Assembly (NCBI GenBank): GCA_046295655.1
Contig: JBKBMT010000011.1
Span: forward strand, 1-54,094
Direction of reading: 5' to 3'
DNA length: 54,094 bases
Origin: JBKBMT01 sp046295655
GTDB taxonomy: Bacteria > Pseudomonadota > Alphaproteobacteria > Rhodobacterales > Rhodobacteraceae
Position numbers and translations under genes: made by a program. A model generated the notes under the pieces. The model was not told the DNA's origin and ran no database searches. It saw only the letters and a program-made list of their open reading frames with translations. Positions 25,294-33,678 of this stretch are shown here, piece after piece. Every line of letters starts with the position of its first letter. The stretch's first letter is position 1.

Positions 25294-25838
25294 CAAGGCT
25301 GCCGCGCACGATCCGGCTCGATGCGTCGGACACGGTGGTGTTTGCGCGAGCCGCCGAACCGGGCGAATGGGCGGTGCCAGGCACTTTCCTCTTCGCCGGG
25401 CGCGAACCGACCAGCCTGACGCGGAAGGAGGCGATCGCCTTCCGCGGCGGTTTCCTCGGCGTCGAGACTTTCGGCCACTCCACACTCGTCACCGTTGTCG
25501 AGGCGACCGCCGCAGACCGCGCCGCGATGATCGAGGCGCTGGCGCGTGGCCTTGTCGCGCATCTTGGCGCGCCGGATCTCGCGACTGCGCTTCCGGCGGC
25601 GGCCGAGGAGGTGGCCGAGGCCGAGCGACTGGTCGCGGGGCACCCCGCCGGACGGCTCATCGCGCTGCACCGCACCGCCGAGGCAGGCGGGGCGATCCGC
25701 GAGCGGTTCCGCAGCCTGCGGCCGCGCGACGAGACCGTCTTTGCCGGGACGCTGCTGCGCGGTCACGACCGCGCCTTCCACATCGTCGAGGAGACCGAGG
25801 ACATCGACATCCGGCACCTGGACGGGGGCGAGCGATGA
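25290..25838 (+). CDS. Uncharacterised protein (DUF6505-like) of the formate dehydrogenase locus
   Basis: 182 residues, GTG start overlapping the preceding stop. The sequence VTRLPRTIRLDASDTVVF...AVPGTFLFAG matches, from memory, a family found only in such clusters. It has no membrane helix, no signal peptide and no cysteine motif; it is soluble and mixed alpha/beta. Overlaps the next start (ATGA at 25835). Function unknown; accessory to maturation is inferred only from context. Confidence 0.72.
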   Translation: MTRLPRTIRLDASDTVVFARAAEPGEWAVPGTFLFAGREPTSLTRKEAIAFRGGFLGVETFGHSTLVTVVEATAADRAAMIEALARGLVAHLGAPDLATALPAAAEEVAEAERLVAGHPAGRLIALHRTAEAGGAIRERFRSLRPRDETVFAGTLLRGHDRAFHIVEETEDIDIRHLDGGER

Positions 25839-26818
25839 CCGAATTCTGGGTCGCGAGCGGCCACCATCTGACCCGGCTCGATGCGGCGGGCCGGATGCTG
25901 GTGACGGACGGGCTGTTGCTGGCCTGGCTGGCCCGTCCGGAACTGAAGCCGCCGCCCGAGGCCTGCGCGGCCGAACGGGCGCTGCACCGGCGGCTGATGT
26001 CGGACCCGTCGGCGGTGGTCGATCCTGCCGGGCTCGCCGACCCCGACGGGCGCGAGAACTGGGCGCTGTTTCTTGCCCTGCGCGACACCCTGCTGCGCAA
26101 CGGCACGGTCGAAGGCACCTATCTGGACCTCGTGCGCCGACGCGTGCGGATGCCGCATGTGTTCCTCGACCAGCTCGTGCAGCTCATCCTGCGCAATGCG
26201 CTGGACGGATGTGCGGATGTCTTTGTGCTACGCGCGGCCGAGATGCTGTTCCGGCCCCAACGCGGACATGTTCGCGACGGCGCGCTGGTCCTGGCAGATG
26301 CCGAGCTGGTCGAGGAGCTGGAGACCCAGCGCCACGTCTCGCCCCTGACCGCAATGCTGGCGGGCGGGGCGGAGACGCTGGACGTGCTGGGCGAGGGCAA
26401 TGCCTGGACCTACTGGAGCCGGTCCGATGCTCATTCGATGGCGCTGAACTTCGGTGGCGATCGTAAGGCGCGCGAGGGGCTGGCCCTGGCCATCGAGCGC
26501 TTTCTCGGGCACCTTATGCATCTGCCGGTGCGGATCGAGCCCGTCGTCGAGATCCGCGACGAACCGTTTCGCTGGTTCGTGGGGCTGGATCAGACCGGGA
26601 CGGCGATCGGAAATGCGCTGTGGCGCGGCGCCGATCCGCCTTCGGCGCCGGTCGGGCTGTTCCGGCTGTCGTTCCTGCCCGGCGCGCCGGCGCGGCTGCC
26701 CGAGGTCGGGCAGGCAGCGGTGTGGTTGATCCTGGGACCCGGAGACGACATGCTGATCCGCATGAAGCCGCAGAATCTTGTGACCGGCCTGCCGCTGGCG
26801 GCGCCGGCCCTGCACTGA
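25835..26818 (+). CDS. Uncharacterised protein (DUF6352-like) of the formate dehydrogenase locus
   Basis: 327 residues beginning MTEFWVASGHHLTRLD. It is soluble, mostly helical in the first half, with a conserved-looking YLDLVRRRVRMPHVFLDQLVQLILRN... region and a C-terminal beta-rich part (LIRMKPQNLV). I recognise it as the DUF6352 family by memory, with no known activity. Translation is coupled to the gene before it. Confidence 0.72.
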   Translation: MTEFWVASGHHLTRLDAAGRMLVTDGLLLAWLARPELKPPPEACAAERALHRRLMSDPSAVVDPAGLADPDGRENWALFLALRDTLLRNGTVEGTYLDLVRRRVRMPHVFLDQLVQLILRNALDGCADVFVLRAAEMLFRPQRGHVRDGALVLADAELVEELETQRHVSPLTAMLAGGAETLDVLGEGNAWTYWSRSDAHSMALNFGGDRKAREGLALAIERFLGHLMHLPVRIEPVVEIRDEPFRWFVGLDQTGTAIGNALWRGADPPSAPVGLFRLSFLPGAPARLPEVGQAAVWLILGPGDDMLIRMKPQNLVTGLPLAAPALH

Positions 26819-26828
26819 GGGCGCTGCC

Positions 26829-27347
26829 ATGCCGGTGGAGGCTCTGCGCATCGGTGTGGTGGCCGAGCTCCGCGCCCCGGTGACGCGCTGGGGCGGGCCG
26901 GTGCTTCGGCCGGTCGCTGTGCTGCCCGAGGAACCGGCAACACCGCCGCGCAGCCGCCTGCCGGGCGGGGCGCAGTGGTATCTGGGCGCGCCTGCGCTGG
27001 TGCTGCACTCCGGCGATGCGGGACATCTGCGCGACAATCTGGCCAGCGGCCGCCCGACGGTCTGGGTGGCGCTGCGCGGGGTTGCGCCCGACAGCGCCGA
27101 GATCGTCGCCGTGACTGCCGACCCCTACGAGGGCGAGGGACTCGCGGGCGATCCCGACCTGACGGTCGAGGCAGTGCCCATGCCGGCTGCGATCGCGGCG
27201 CGGGTCGCCGATTTCGCGAAGCGTCATCATGTCGAGATCCCGTTCCGCAAGCGCAGGCGCAGCCCCGCCTCCGACCCGGACCTGCGCGCGCCGCGGATCC
27301 TGCGGCCCGACCAGAAATGGGGTCACAAGGAGGGCGGCGATGGCTGA
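26829..27347 (+). CDS. DUF3305 domain protein
   Basis: 172 residues, ATG 26829, soluble. The N-terminus (RIGVVAELRAPVTRWGGPVLRPVAVLP) and the C-terminal basic stretch FRKRRRSP agree with the DUF3305 family. It overlaps the DUF3306 gene by 8 bp, and the two are regularly paired in formate dehydrogenase loci of proteobacteria. Function unknown. Confidence 0.78.
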   Translation: MPVEALRIGVVAELRAPVTRWGGPVLRPVAVLPEEPATPPRSRLPGGAQWYLGAPALVLHSGDAGHLRDNLASGRPTVWVALRGVAPDSAEIVAVTADPYEGEGLAGDPDLTVEAVPMPAAIAARVADFAKRHHVEIPFRKRRRSPASDPDLRAPRILRPDQKWGHKEGGDG

Positions 27348-27963
27348 AGACGCAGGCGACGACGGGGGCGACGGCTTTCTGGACCGCTGGTCGCGTCGGA
27401 AACGGGCGGCGCGGCGGGCAGCAGAGCCCGAAGCCCGCCCTGCACCGGCAGCGGCGCCGGACGCGCAGGGCGCGGACGAGCCGCCGATCAGCCCCGAGGA
27501 ACTTGCTGCGCTGCCCCCACTCGATCAGATCGTGCCCGGCACCGACATCCGCCCCTTCCTGCGCGCCGGCGTGCCGCAGGCGCTGCGCAACGCGGCCCTG
27601 CGGCGGATGTGGATGCTGGATCCGGCGATCCGCGACCATGCCGATCCGGCGGTGGATTATGCCTGGGACTGGAATTCGCCGGGCGGTGTGCCGGGATCCG
27701 GCGGCCGGCTGACGCAGGACGGCGTCCGCCGGATGCTCGATGCGCTTCTGCCGGAACCTGCCGCCGGCGCCCGGACTGCCGAGACGGCGGCGGGCGAGGC
27801 GGATAGCGAAATGGTCGCGGACCTGGCCGAAGTGCCCGATCCGGCGCCGCAGTCGGCGGCGGTGGGTGGCGCAGCGGTGTCGGGGACGCCACCGCCTGCG
27901 CCGGACGAACCGGCCTCCGGGTCTCTGCCGTCAAGGCGGCATGGCAGTGCCCGCCCGACCTGA
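27340..27963 (+). CDS. DUF3306 domain protein
   Basis: 207 residues from ATG 27340. It starts with the FLDRWSRRKRAARR segment typical of the family, then has an Ala/Pro linker, a core (IRPFLRAGVPQALRNAALRRMWMLDPAIRD...YAWDWN) and a long Ala/Pro/Gly tail likely to be disordered. The FLxRWSRRK element could bind a partner or nucleic acid, but nothing is shown. It ends the first accessory block; a 144-bp regulatory gap follows. Confidence 0.8.
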   Translation: MAEDAGDDGGDGFLDRWSRRKRAARRAAEPEARPAPAAAPDAQGADEPPISPEELAALPPLDQIVPGTDIRPFLRAGVPQALRNAALRRMWMLDPAIRDHADPAVDYAWDWNSPGGVPGSGGRLTQDGVRRMLDALLPEPAAGARTAETAAGEADSEMVADLAEVPDPAPQSAAVGGAAVSGTPPPAPDEPASGSLPSRRHGSARPT

Positions 27964-28107
27964 GAACCCCTAAAAAGTTGTATCTTGCGAAGCGAAAATC
28001 CTTCGCGGGGCGCCGCGCGGTGTGCTATCGTATGCAACAAGCAGCGGTCGCGCGGGCCATGGCCCGGGGCAGAAACCCTGCACGGGGAACTTTGCGCGCG
28101 GAGGAAG
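27964..28107 (+). promoter_or_regulatory. Probable promoter region of the torD-fdh operon
   Basis: 144 bp, AT-rich compared with its surroundings. It holds a hairpin GCGAAG/CTTCGC (around 27977-28006), an extended -10-like TGCTATCGT (28023-28031) and TGCAACA (28033-28039), which is shared with the divergent region at 24.45-24.50 kb. No clear -35 element, so an activator may be needed. Confidence 0.45.
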
Positions 28108-28707
28108 ATGACCGTCCATCTGTCGGACAGCGAGATCGATGCACTGCGCGGCCATCAGTATGCCTTGCTGTCCTCGATACTGGCCGCAGCGCCGGATCCG
28201 GTGCGACTGGCGGCCATCGCCGCGATGTCGGGCGACGCCACGGCGCTCGGTCAGGCCTACGCGGTTCTGGCGCGCGCCGCCGCTGGCACCGATTCCGCTG
28301 CCGTGGAGCGCGAATTCTTCGAGTTGTTCGTCGGGGTCGGGCGTGGCGAGCTCCTGCCCTACGCCTCGTTCTATCTGACCGGCTTCCTGAACGAACGTCC
28401 GCTTGCCGACCTGCGCGCCGATCTTGCCCGGCTGGGGCTTGAACGCGCTGCCGGCCGGCACGAGCCCGAGGATCACGTCGCCTTCGTGTTCGAGGTGATG
28501 GCGCAGCTCGTGTCCGGTGCGGTGCCATCGGCTGCTGTCGATGAAGCGACGTTCTTCCGCCGCCACATCCAGCCCTGGGCCGGCCAGTTCTTCGACGATC
28601 TGGCCGTGGCGCCCAGCGCGAGGTTCTACCGTCCGGTCGCCGAGATCGGTCGGCTCTGGGTTGACATCGAGGCCCGGGCGTTCGCCTTGGCCGAAAGTAG
28701 CGCGTGA
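28108..28707 (+). CDS. TorD/DmsD-type chaperone for the molybdoenzyme
   Basis: 199 residues from the ATG at 28108 after GAGGA; an upstream frame extension lacks a ribosome site. All-helical TorD family with the typical EFFELFVGVGRGELLPYASFYLTG and EDHVAFVFEVM segments. Such chaperones bind the Tat signal peptide of a molybdoenzyme and hold it for cofactor insertion. The Tat-exported catalytic subunit encoded 290 bp downstream is the obvious client. Confidence 0.9.
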   Translation: MTVHLSDSEIDALRGHQYALLSSILAAAPDPVRLAAIAAMSGDATALGQAYAVLARAAAGTDSAAVEREFFELFVGVGRGELLPYASFYLTGFLNERPLADLRADLARLGLERAAGRHEPEDHVAFVFEVMAQLVSGAVPSAAVDEATFFRRHIQPWAGQFFDDLAVAPSARFYRPVAEIGRLWVDIEARAFALAESSA

Positions 28708-28715
28708 CAGCCGCG

Positions 28716-28732
28716 GCCTGCCTCTGGCAGGC
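28716..28732 (+). repeat. Hairpin between torD-type gene and small Tat gene
   Basis: GCCTGCC (28716-28722), loop TCT, GGCAGGC (28726-28732), starting 9 bp after the chaperone stop. It may tune expression of the structural genes relative to the chaperone. Confidence 0.4.
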
Positions 28733-28786
28733 TCGGCGCAAGCAGGTGGGAGCTGGCCCGCGCGGCCAGCCAGCGAGGAGGGAAAG

Positions 28787-28993
28787 ATGGCCAGCGAAAG
28801 CAAGGGGATCGGTCGCCGCGGGTTCTTCGGTGCGGCAGCGGCATCGGCGGCGGCGCTGACGATGGGTGGGGCGCGACCGGCAGCGGCCGCGAACCAGCCG
28901 ATGGATGAACGCCTGAAGGCCCGATACCGCGAGACCGAACACGTGCAGGCCTTCTACCGCACCAACCGCTACTACCAGAAGAAGGAGGGCTGA
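28787..28993 (+). CDS. Small Tat-signal protein of the formate dehydrogenase operon
   Basis: 68 residues, ATG 28787 after GAGGAGGGAAAG. A twin-arginine signal (GRRGFFGAAAASAAALTMGG, cleavage near AAA-N) leaves a mature peptide of only about 33 residues, which ends YRTNRYYQKKEG. It lies 3 bp before the catalytic-subunit gene. Such mini-proteins are regularly found before the alpha subunit in this FDH type. It may be a small periplasmic subunit or an export helper for the enzyme; no activity is known. Confidence 0.85.
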   Translation: MASESKGIGRRGFFGAAAASAAALTMGGARPAAAANQPMDERLKARYRETEHVQAFYRTNRYYQKKEG

Positions 28994-28996
28994 GCG

Positions 28997-31963
28997 ATGC
29001 TGGTCAAGCGCAGAACCCGCGAGGTCACGTCGGGCGGCCATCTGTCGCGTCTGGCCGCCGGCGTCGCCGCCAAGCCGATCGACCGCCGCAGCTTCCTGCG
29101 CGCCTCGGGGCTCGCGGTCGGTGGTATCGCCGCGCTCGGCAGCCTCGGCGCCGGCATGACCCGTCGGGCCGAGGCCGGCCCGACCGACCATTCCCGGCCG
29201 ATCGAGGTGCGGACCAACATCTGCACCCATTGCTCGGTCGGCTGCACGGTCAAGGCCGAGGTGCAGAACGGTGTCTGGGTCGGGCAGGAACCGGCATGGA
29301 ACAGCCCCATCAACCGCGGCACCCATTGCGCCAAGGGCGCGAGCGTGCGCGAGCTCGTGCACGGCGACCGGCGCCTGAAGTATCCGATGAAGAAGGTCGC
29401 CGGCCAGTGGCAGCGGATCACATGGGACCAGGCGATCGACGAGATCGGAGACCGGATGCTGGCGATCCGCGAGGCGCACGGAGCCGACAGCGTCTATCTG
29501 CTGGGCTCGGCCAAGTTCTCCAACGAGGGCGCCTATCTGTTCCGCAAGTTCGCGGCCTTCTGGGGCACGAACAACGTCGATCACCAGGCACGGATCTGCC
29601 ATTCGACCACCGTGGCCGGCGTCGCGAACACCTGGGGTTATGGCGCGCAGACCAACAGCTACAACGACATCCGCAACGCCAAGACCGTGGTCTTCATGGG
29701 CTCGAACGCGGCCGAGGCGCATCCCGTCTCGATGCAGCACATCCTCGCCGGCAAGGAGACGCAGCGCGCGAACGTCATCGTCTTCGACCCGCGCTTCACC
29801 CGGACCGCCGCCCATGCGACCGACTACGTGCGCTTCCGCCCCGGCACCGACATCGCGGTGATCTGGGGCATCATGTGGCACATCTTCGAGAACGGCTGGG
29901 AGGACAAGGACTTCATCGCCGCCCGTGTCTGGGGCATGGACCAGGTGCGCGAGGAGGTCAAGAAATACCCGCCGAACGTGGTGGAGCGGATCACCGGCGT
30001 CCCGGAGGCGCAGCTGAAGCGGGTGGCGGAGGCCTTTGCCACGCAAAAGCCCTCGACCTTCATCTGGTGCATGGGCGGCACCCAGCACACGGTCGGCACG
30101 GCGAACGTGCGGGCCTACTGCAACCTGCTGCTGGCCACCGGCAACGTCGGGGCCAACGGCACCGGAGCGAATATCTTCCGCGGCCACTGCAACGTGCAGG
30201 GTGCGACCGACTTCGGCCTCGATATCGGGAACCTGCCCTGCTACTACGGTCTTGCCGAAGGTGCCTGGCGGCACTGGGCGCGGGTCTGGGACGTGCCCTA
30301 TGACTGGTTCGTCGAGCGCTTCGACGAGGTGCCGGCCAAGGGCGGGCGCGATGCGCGGACCCGGGCGCAGAACATGAATGTTGCGGGCATCCCCTCGACC
30401 CGCTGGTTCGACGCGACCATGATCGACGCCGAAGAGGTCGATCAGCGCGACAACATCAAGGCGATGATCGTCTTCGGTCACGGCGGCAACACCGTGCCGC
30501 GGATGGCCGATGCACAGAAGGGAATGAACGCGCTCGACCTTCTGGTTGTCGCCGATCCGCATCCCACGACCTTCGCGGCGCTGCATGACCGGAGCGACAA
30601 TACCTACCTGCTGCCGATCTCGACCCAGTTCGAATGCTCGGGCAGCCGCACGGCATCGAACCGGTCGGTCCAGTGGGGCGAGAAGATCGTCGAGCCGATC
30701 TTCGAATCGACCAACGACTACAACGCCGTCTACCTGCTGTCGCGCAAGCTCGGGTTCGCGGACCTCATGTTCAAGAACTACGACATGGTCGAAGGCAAGT
30801 TCGGCCCCGAGCCGACGCCCGAGTCGATCCTGCGCGAGATCAACCGCGGCGGCTGGTCCACCGGCTATACCGGTCAGTCGCCGGAGCGGCTCAAGGCCCA
30901 CATGGCCAACCAGGAGCACTTCGATCTGGTCACTCTGCGCGCCGGTCCCGATGCGCCCGAGGACGTGCGGGGCGACTACTACGGTCTGCCCTGGCCGTGC
31001 TGGGGCACGCCGGAACTTCGTCATCCCGGCACGCACATCCTGTACAACACCAACCTGCATCCGATGGACGGCGGCGGCGCCTTCCGCCCGCGCTTCGGCC
31101 TTGAACGCGACGGCGAGACGCTTCTGGCCGAAGGGTCGTGGCCCGAGGGGTCCGACATCCAGGACGGCTACCCCGAGTTCACCATGGCGGTCCTCCAGCA
31201 GCTTGGCTGGGATGCCGACCTGACGCCGGCGGAACGCGCCCAGATCGAGCGCCAGGCCGGCGGCGACGAGGAGCGGATCAAGGCTGTCAGCTGGTCCACC
31301 GACCTGTCGGGCGGCATCCAGCGGGTCGCGCTCCGGCACGGCTGCGTGCCCTTCGGCAACGGCAAGGCCCGTGCGGTCGCCTGGAACCTGCCCGATCCGA
31401 TCCCGGTCCACCGCGAGCCGATCTACACGCCGCGGCCCGATCTGGTGGCGGAATACCCGACCCGCGAGGACGGCCGCCAGCTGCGGATGCCGAACATCGG
31501 CCATACGATCCAGCAGGCTGCGATCGAGAAGCGCATCCCCGAGCAGTTCCCGATCGTGCTGACCTCGGGCCGGCTTGTGGAATACGAGGGCGGCGGCGAG
31601 GAGACCCGGTCGAACAAGTGGCTGGCCGAACTTCAGCAGGACATGTTCGTCGAGATCAACCCGCGCGACGCGCAGGCCCGCGGCATCAGCGACGGCGGCT
31701 GGGTCTGGGTCTATGGCCCCGAGGGCGGGTCGAAGGCGCGGGTCAAGGCGCTGGTCACAGAACGGGTCGGCCCCGGAACGGCCTTCATGCCGTTCCACTT
31801 CGCCGGCTGGTTCCAGGGCGAGGACCAGCGTGGCAAGTATCCGCAAGGTACCGACCCGATCGTGCTGGGCGAGAGCGTGAATGTCATCACGTCCTACGGC
31901 TATGACCCGGTGACAGGCATGCACGAGGGCAAGGTGACGCTCTGCCAGATCGCGGCCGCGTAA
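28997..31963 (+). CDS. Formate dehydrogenase, catalytic alpha subunit (FdnG/FdoG-like, Cys-containing)
   Basis: 988 residues. Tat signal RRSFLRASG near residue 32, a 4Fe-4S site in NICTHCSVGC with a fourth Cys in THCAKG, and the active-site segment ARICHST. There the molybdenum ligand is Cys201 (TGC) rather than selenocysteine, followed by His202 and the usual downstream signature. The C-terminal molybdopterin-binding domain contains TSGRLVEYEGGGEETRS. It oxidises formate to CO2 in the periplasm with bis-MGD; length matches the membrane-bound respiratory type (about 1,000 residues). It is followed by the beta subunit after 15 bp. Confidence 0.96.
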   Translation: MLVKRRTREVTSGGHLSRLAAGVAAKPIDRRSFLRASGLAVGGIAALGSLGAGMTRRAEAGPTDHSRPIEVRTNICTHCSVGCTVKAEVQNGVWVGQEPAWNSPINRGTHCAKGASVRELVHGDRRLKYPMKKVAGQWQRITWDQAIDEIGDRMLAIREAHGADSVYLLGSAKFSNEGAYLFRKFAAFWGTNNVDHQARICHSTTVAGVANTWGYGAQTNSYNDIRNAKTVVFMGSNAAEAHPVSMQHILAGKETQRANVIVFDPRFTRTAAHATDYVRFRPGTDIAVIWGIMWHIFENGWEDKDFIAARVWGMDQVREEVKKYPPNVVERITGVPEAQLKRVAEAFATQKPSTFIWCMGGTQHTVGTANVRAYCNLLLATGNVGANGTGANIFRGHCNVQGATDFGLDIGNLPCYYGLAEGAWRHWARVWDVPYDWFVERFDEVPAKGGRDARTRAQNMNVAGIPSTRWFDATMIDAEEVDQRDNIKAMIVFGHGGNTVPRMADAQKGMNALDLLVVADPHPTTFAALHDRSDNTYLLPISTQFECSGSRTASNRSVQWGEKIVEPIFESTNDYNAVYLLSRKLGFADLMFKNYDMVEGKFGPEPTPESILREINRGGWSTGYTGQSPERLKAHMANQEHFDLVTLRAGPDAPEDVRGDYYGLPWPCWGTPELRHPGTHILYNTNLHPMDGGGAFRPRFGLERDGETLLAEGSWPEGSDIQDGYPEFTMAVLQQLGWDADLTPAERAQIERQAGGDEERIKAVSWSTDLSGGIQRVALRHGCVPFGNGKARAVAWNLPDPIPVHREPIYTPRPDLVAEYPTREDGRQLRMPNIGHTIQQAAIEKRIPEQFPIVLTSGRLVEYEGGGEETRSNKWLAELQQDMFVEINPRDAQARGISDGGWVWVYGPEGGSKARVKALVTERVGPGTAFMPFHFAGWFQGEDQRGKYPQGTDPIVLGESVNVITSYGYDPVTGMHEGKVTLCQIAAA

Positions 31964-31978
31964 GGGAGGACAAGGCAA

Positions 31979-32575
31979 ATGGCTCGCATGAAGTTCCTGT
32001 GCGACGCGGACCGCTGCATCGAATGCAACGCCTGCGTCACCGCCTGCAAGAACGAACACGAGGTGCCCTGGGGCATCAACCGCCGCAGGGTCGTCACCAT
32101 CAATGACGGCCTGCCCGGCGAGCGATCGGTCTCGATGGCCTGCATGCACTGCACCGACGCGCCTTGTGCCAGTGTCTGCCCGGTGTCGTGCTTCTACACC
32201 ACCGGCGACGGCGTCGTGCTGCACAGCAAGGACACCTGCATAGGCTGCGGCTACTGCTTCTATGCGTGCCCGTTCGGCGCGCCGCAGTATCCGCGGGTCG
32301 GCAACTTCGGCACCCGCGGCAAGATGGACAAGTGTACCTATTGCTCGGGTGGCCCCGAGGCCGACATGAGCCAGGCGGAATACGTCAAGTACGGTTCCAA
32401 CCGCCTGGCCGAGGGCAAGCTGCCGATCTGCGCCGAGATGTGTTCGACCAAGGCGCTGCTGGCCGGGGACGGCGACATCATCGCCGAGATCTACCGCGAG
32501 CGTGTGGTGACGCGCGGCTACGGCTCGGGCGCCTGGGGCTGGCGCACGGCCTACGGCCAGACGGTCCAGGCCTGA
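31979..32575 (+). CDS. Formate dehydrogenase, beta (four-cluster Fe-S) subunit
   Basis: 198 residues. Four cysteine groups as in FdnH/FdxH-type subunits: CDADRCIECNACVTACKNE, CMHCTDAPCASVCP, CIGCGYCFYACPFG, and CTYC...CAEMCSTKA. It passes electrons from the catalytic subunit to the cytochrome b subunit. It is about 90 residues shorter than E. coli FdnH and has no C-terminal membrane helix, so membrane contact must come from the gamma subunit. Confidence 0.95.
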   Translation: MARMKFLCDADRCIECNACVTACKNEHEVPWGINRRRVVTINDGLPGERSVSMACMHCTDAPCASVCPVSCFYTTGDGVVLHSKDTCIGCGYCFYACPFGAPQYPRVGNFGTRGKMDKCTYCSGGPEADMSQAEYVKYGSNRLAEGKLPICAEMCSTKALLAGDGDIIAEIYRERVVTRGYGSGAWGWRTAYGQTVQA

Positions 32576-32586
32576 GGAGGACGCGC

Positions 32587-33591
32587 ATGAACCGGATCCT
32601 TTCCCTTCTTGCGGCGCTGGTGCTTCTGGCGGCGACGGCGCTGAATGCGCCCGAAGCCGCGGCGCAACAGATCAACCCGACGGCCGGCTCGGTGACGGAG
32701 GAACAGCTGCTCCAGGCGCTCCGGTCGGGCGAGGCGGTGGCGGGCCGGGTGTCCATCCCCGACCCGAATGCCGCGAACCTGATCAAGCCCGAAAACCGCA
32801 ACTGGGCCGGGCTGCACAGCGGTACGATCCGCAGCGTCACGATGTGGCTGATCGTTGCCGCGCTGGCGGCGCTGGTCGTGTTCTATCTGGTGCGCGGTCG
32901 GATCCGGGTGGACAGCGGCCTGTCCGGCCGCACGATCACCCGCTTCTCGGGGCTCGAGCGGATGGCGCACTGGATGCTGGCCACGACCTTCATCATCCTC
33001 GCGCTGACCGGGCTCAACCTGATCTTTGGCCGGCAACTCCTGCTGCCCTTGCTGGGCGAGGCGTCGTTCGGCACTCTCTCCGCCTGGGGCAAGCTTGCCC
33101 ACAACTACCTGGCCTGGCCGTTCATGGCGGCGCTGGTCGTCATCTTCCTGCTCTGGGTCGGGCGTAACGTGCCCCGAAAGGTCGACATGGAATGGCTGGC
33201 CCAGGGCGGCGGACTGTTCTCGAAGGGCAAGCACCCGCCGGCCGGCAAGTTCAATGCGGGCCAGAAGATCCTGTTCTGGCTGGTAATCATCGGGGGCGCG
33301 GCGCTGTCCTACACCGGGATCCTGATGCTCTTCCCGGCCGAGGCGGGCACGGCGGCGGACTGGCAGTTCTACCAGACGATCCACGCCATCGCCGCGGCCG
33401 TCCTCACCGCTGTGATCCTGGCGCACATCTATATCGGTTCGATCGGGATGGAGGGGGCCTTCGACGCGATGGGCTCGGGCGAGGTCGATCTGAACTGGGC
33501 CAGGGAACACCATCCGCTCTGGGTGCAGGAAGTCACCGGTCAACCGCACGCGAATGCGAAACCGGCGCCGGCCGCCACGCCGGCCGAATAG
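32587..33591 (+). CDS. Formate dehydrogenase, gamma (cytochrome b556) subunit
   Basis: 334 residues, ATG 32587 after GAGGAGGAC. Signal peptide (cleavage near AAAQQ), then about 65 exported residues and a FdnI-like di-heme membrane domain: the first helix near residues 80-100, then RFSGLERMAHWMLATTFI, LAHNYLAWPFMA and YQTIHAIAAAVLTAVILAHIYIG with the expected histidines. It hands electrons to quinone. A Pro/Ala tail ends the protein. Tandem hairpins follow. Confidence 0.94.
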   Translation: MNRILSLLAALVLLAATALNAPEAAAQQINPTAGSVTEEQLLQALRSGEAVAGRVSIPDPNAANLIKPENRNWAGLHSGTIRSVTMWLIVAALAALVVFYLVRGRIRVDSGLSGRTITRFSGLERMAHWMLATTFIILALTGLNLIFGRQLLLPLLGEASFGTLSAWGKLAHNYLAWPFMAALVVIFLLWVGRNVPRKVDMEWLAQGGGLFSKGKHPPAGKFNAGQKILFWLVIIGGAALSYTGILMLFPAEAGTAADWQFYQTIHAIAAAVLTAVILAHIYIGSIGMEGAFDAMGSGEVDLNWAREHHPLWVQEVTGQPHANAKPAPAATPAE

Positions 33592-33592
33592 A

Positions 33593-33639
33593 CCGGTCCG
33601 GCGCCAGGGACCGGACGCGCGGACGGAGGGTCCGCGCGT
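33593..33639 (+). terminator. Tandem hairpins after the gamma subunit
   Basis: CCGGTCC/GGACCGG (33593-33599 and 33608-33614) are followed at once by ACGCGCGGAC/GTCCGCGCGT (33615-33624 and 33630-33639), a perfect 10-bp stem with loop GGAGG. They start right after the stop, before the Mrp gene. Partial termination would lower expression of the four distal genes relative to the enzyme subunits. Confidence 0.6.
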
Positions 33640-33678
33640 TCGCCAGTCCGGCTGACGCGACCGCAGGGATCTGGCGTG

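Noticed and set aside
29597..29599. Selenocysteine at the active site of the formate dehydrogenase
   Set aside because: The codon is TGC and the frame has no in-frame TGA, so no recoding is needed.
28025..32224. A 1,399-codon open frame on the minus strand across the formate dehydrogenase subunits
   Set aside because: It is the GC-rich antisense shadow of real plus-strand genes. The translation is His/Arg/Gly/Asp-rich without domains, while the plus strand gives clear formate dehydrogenase motifs.
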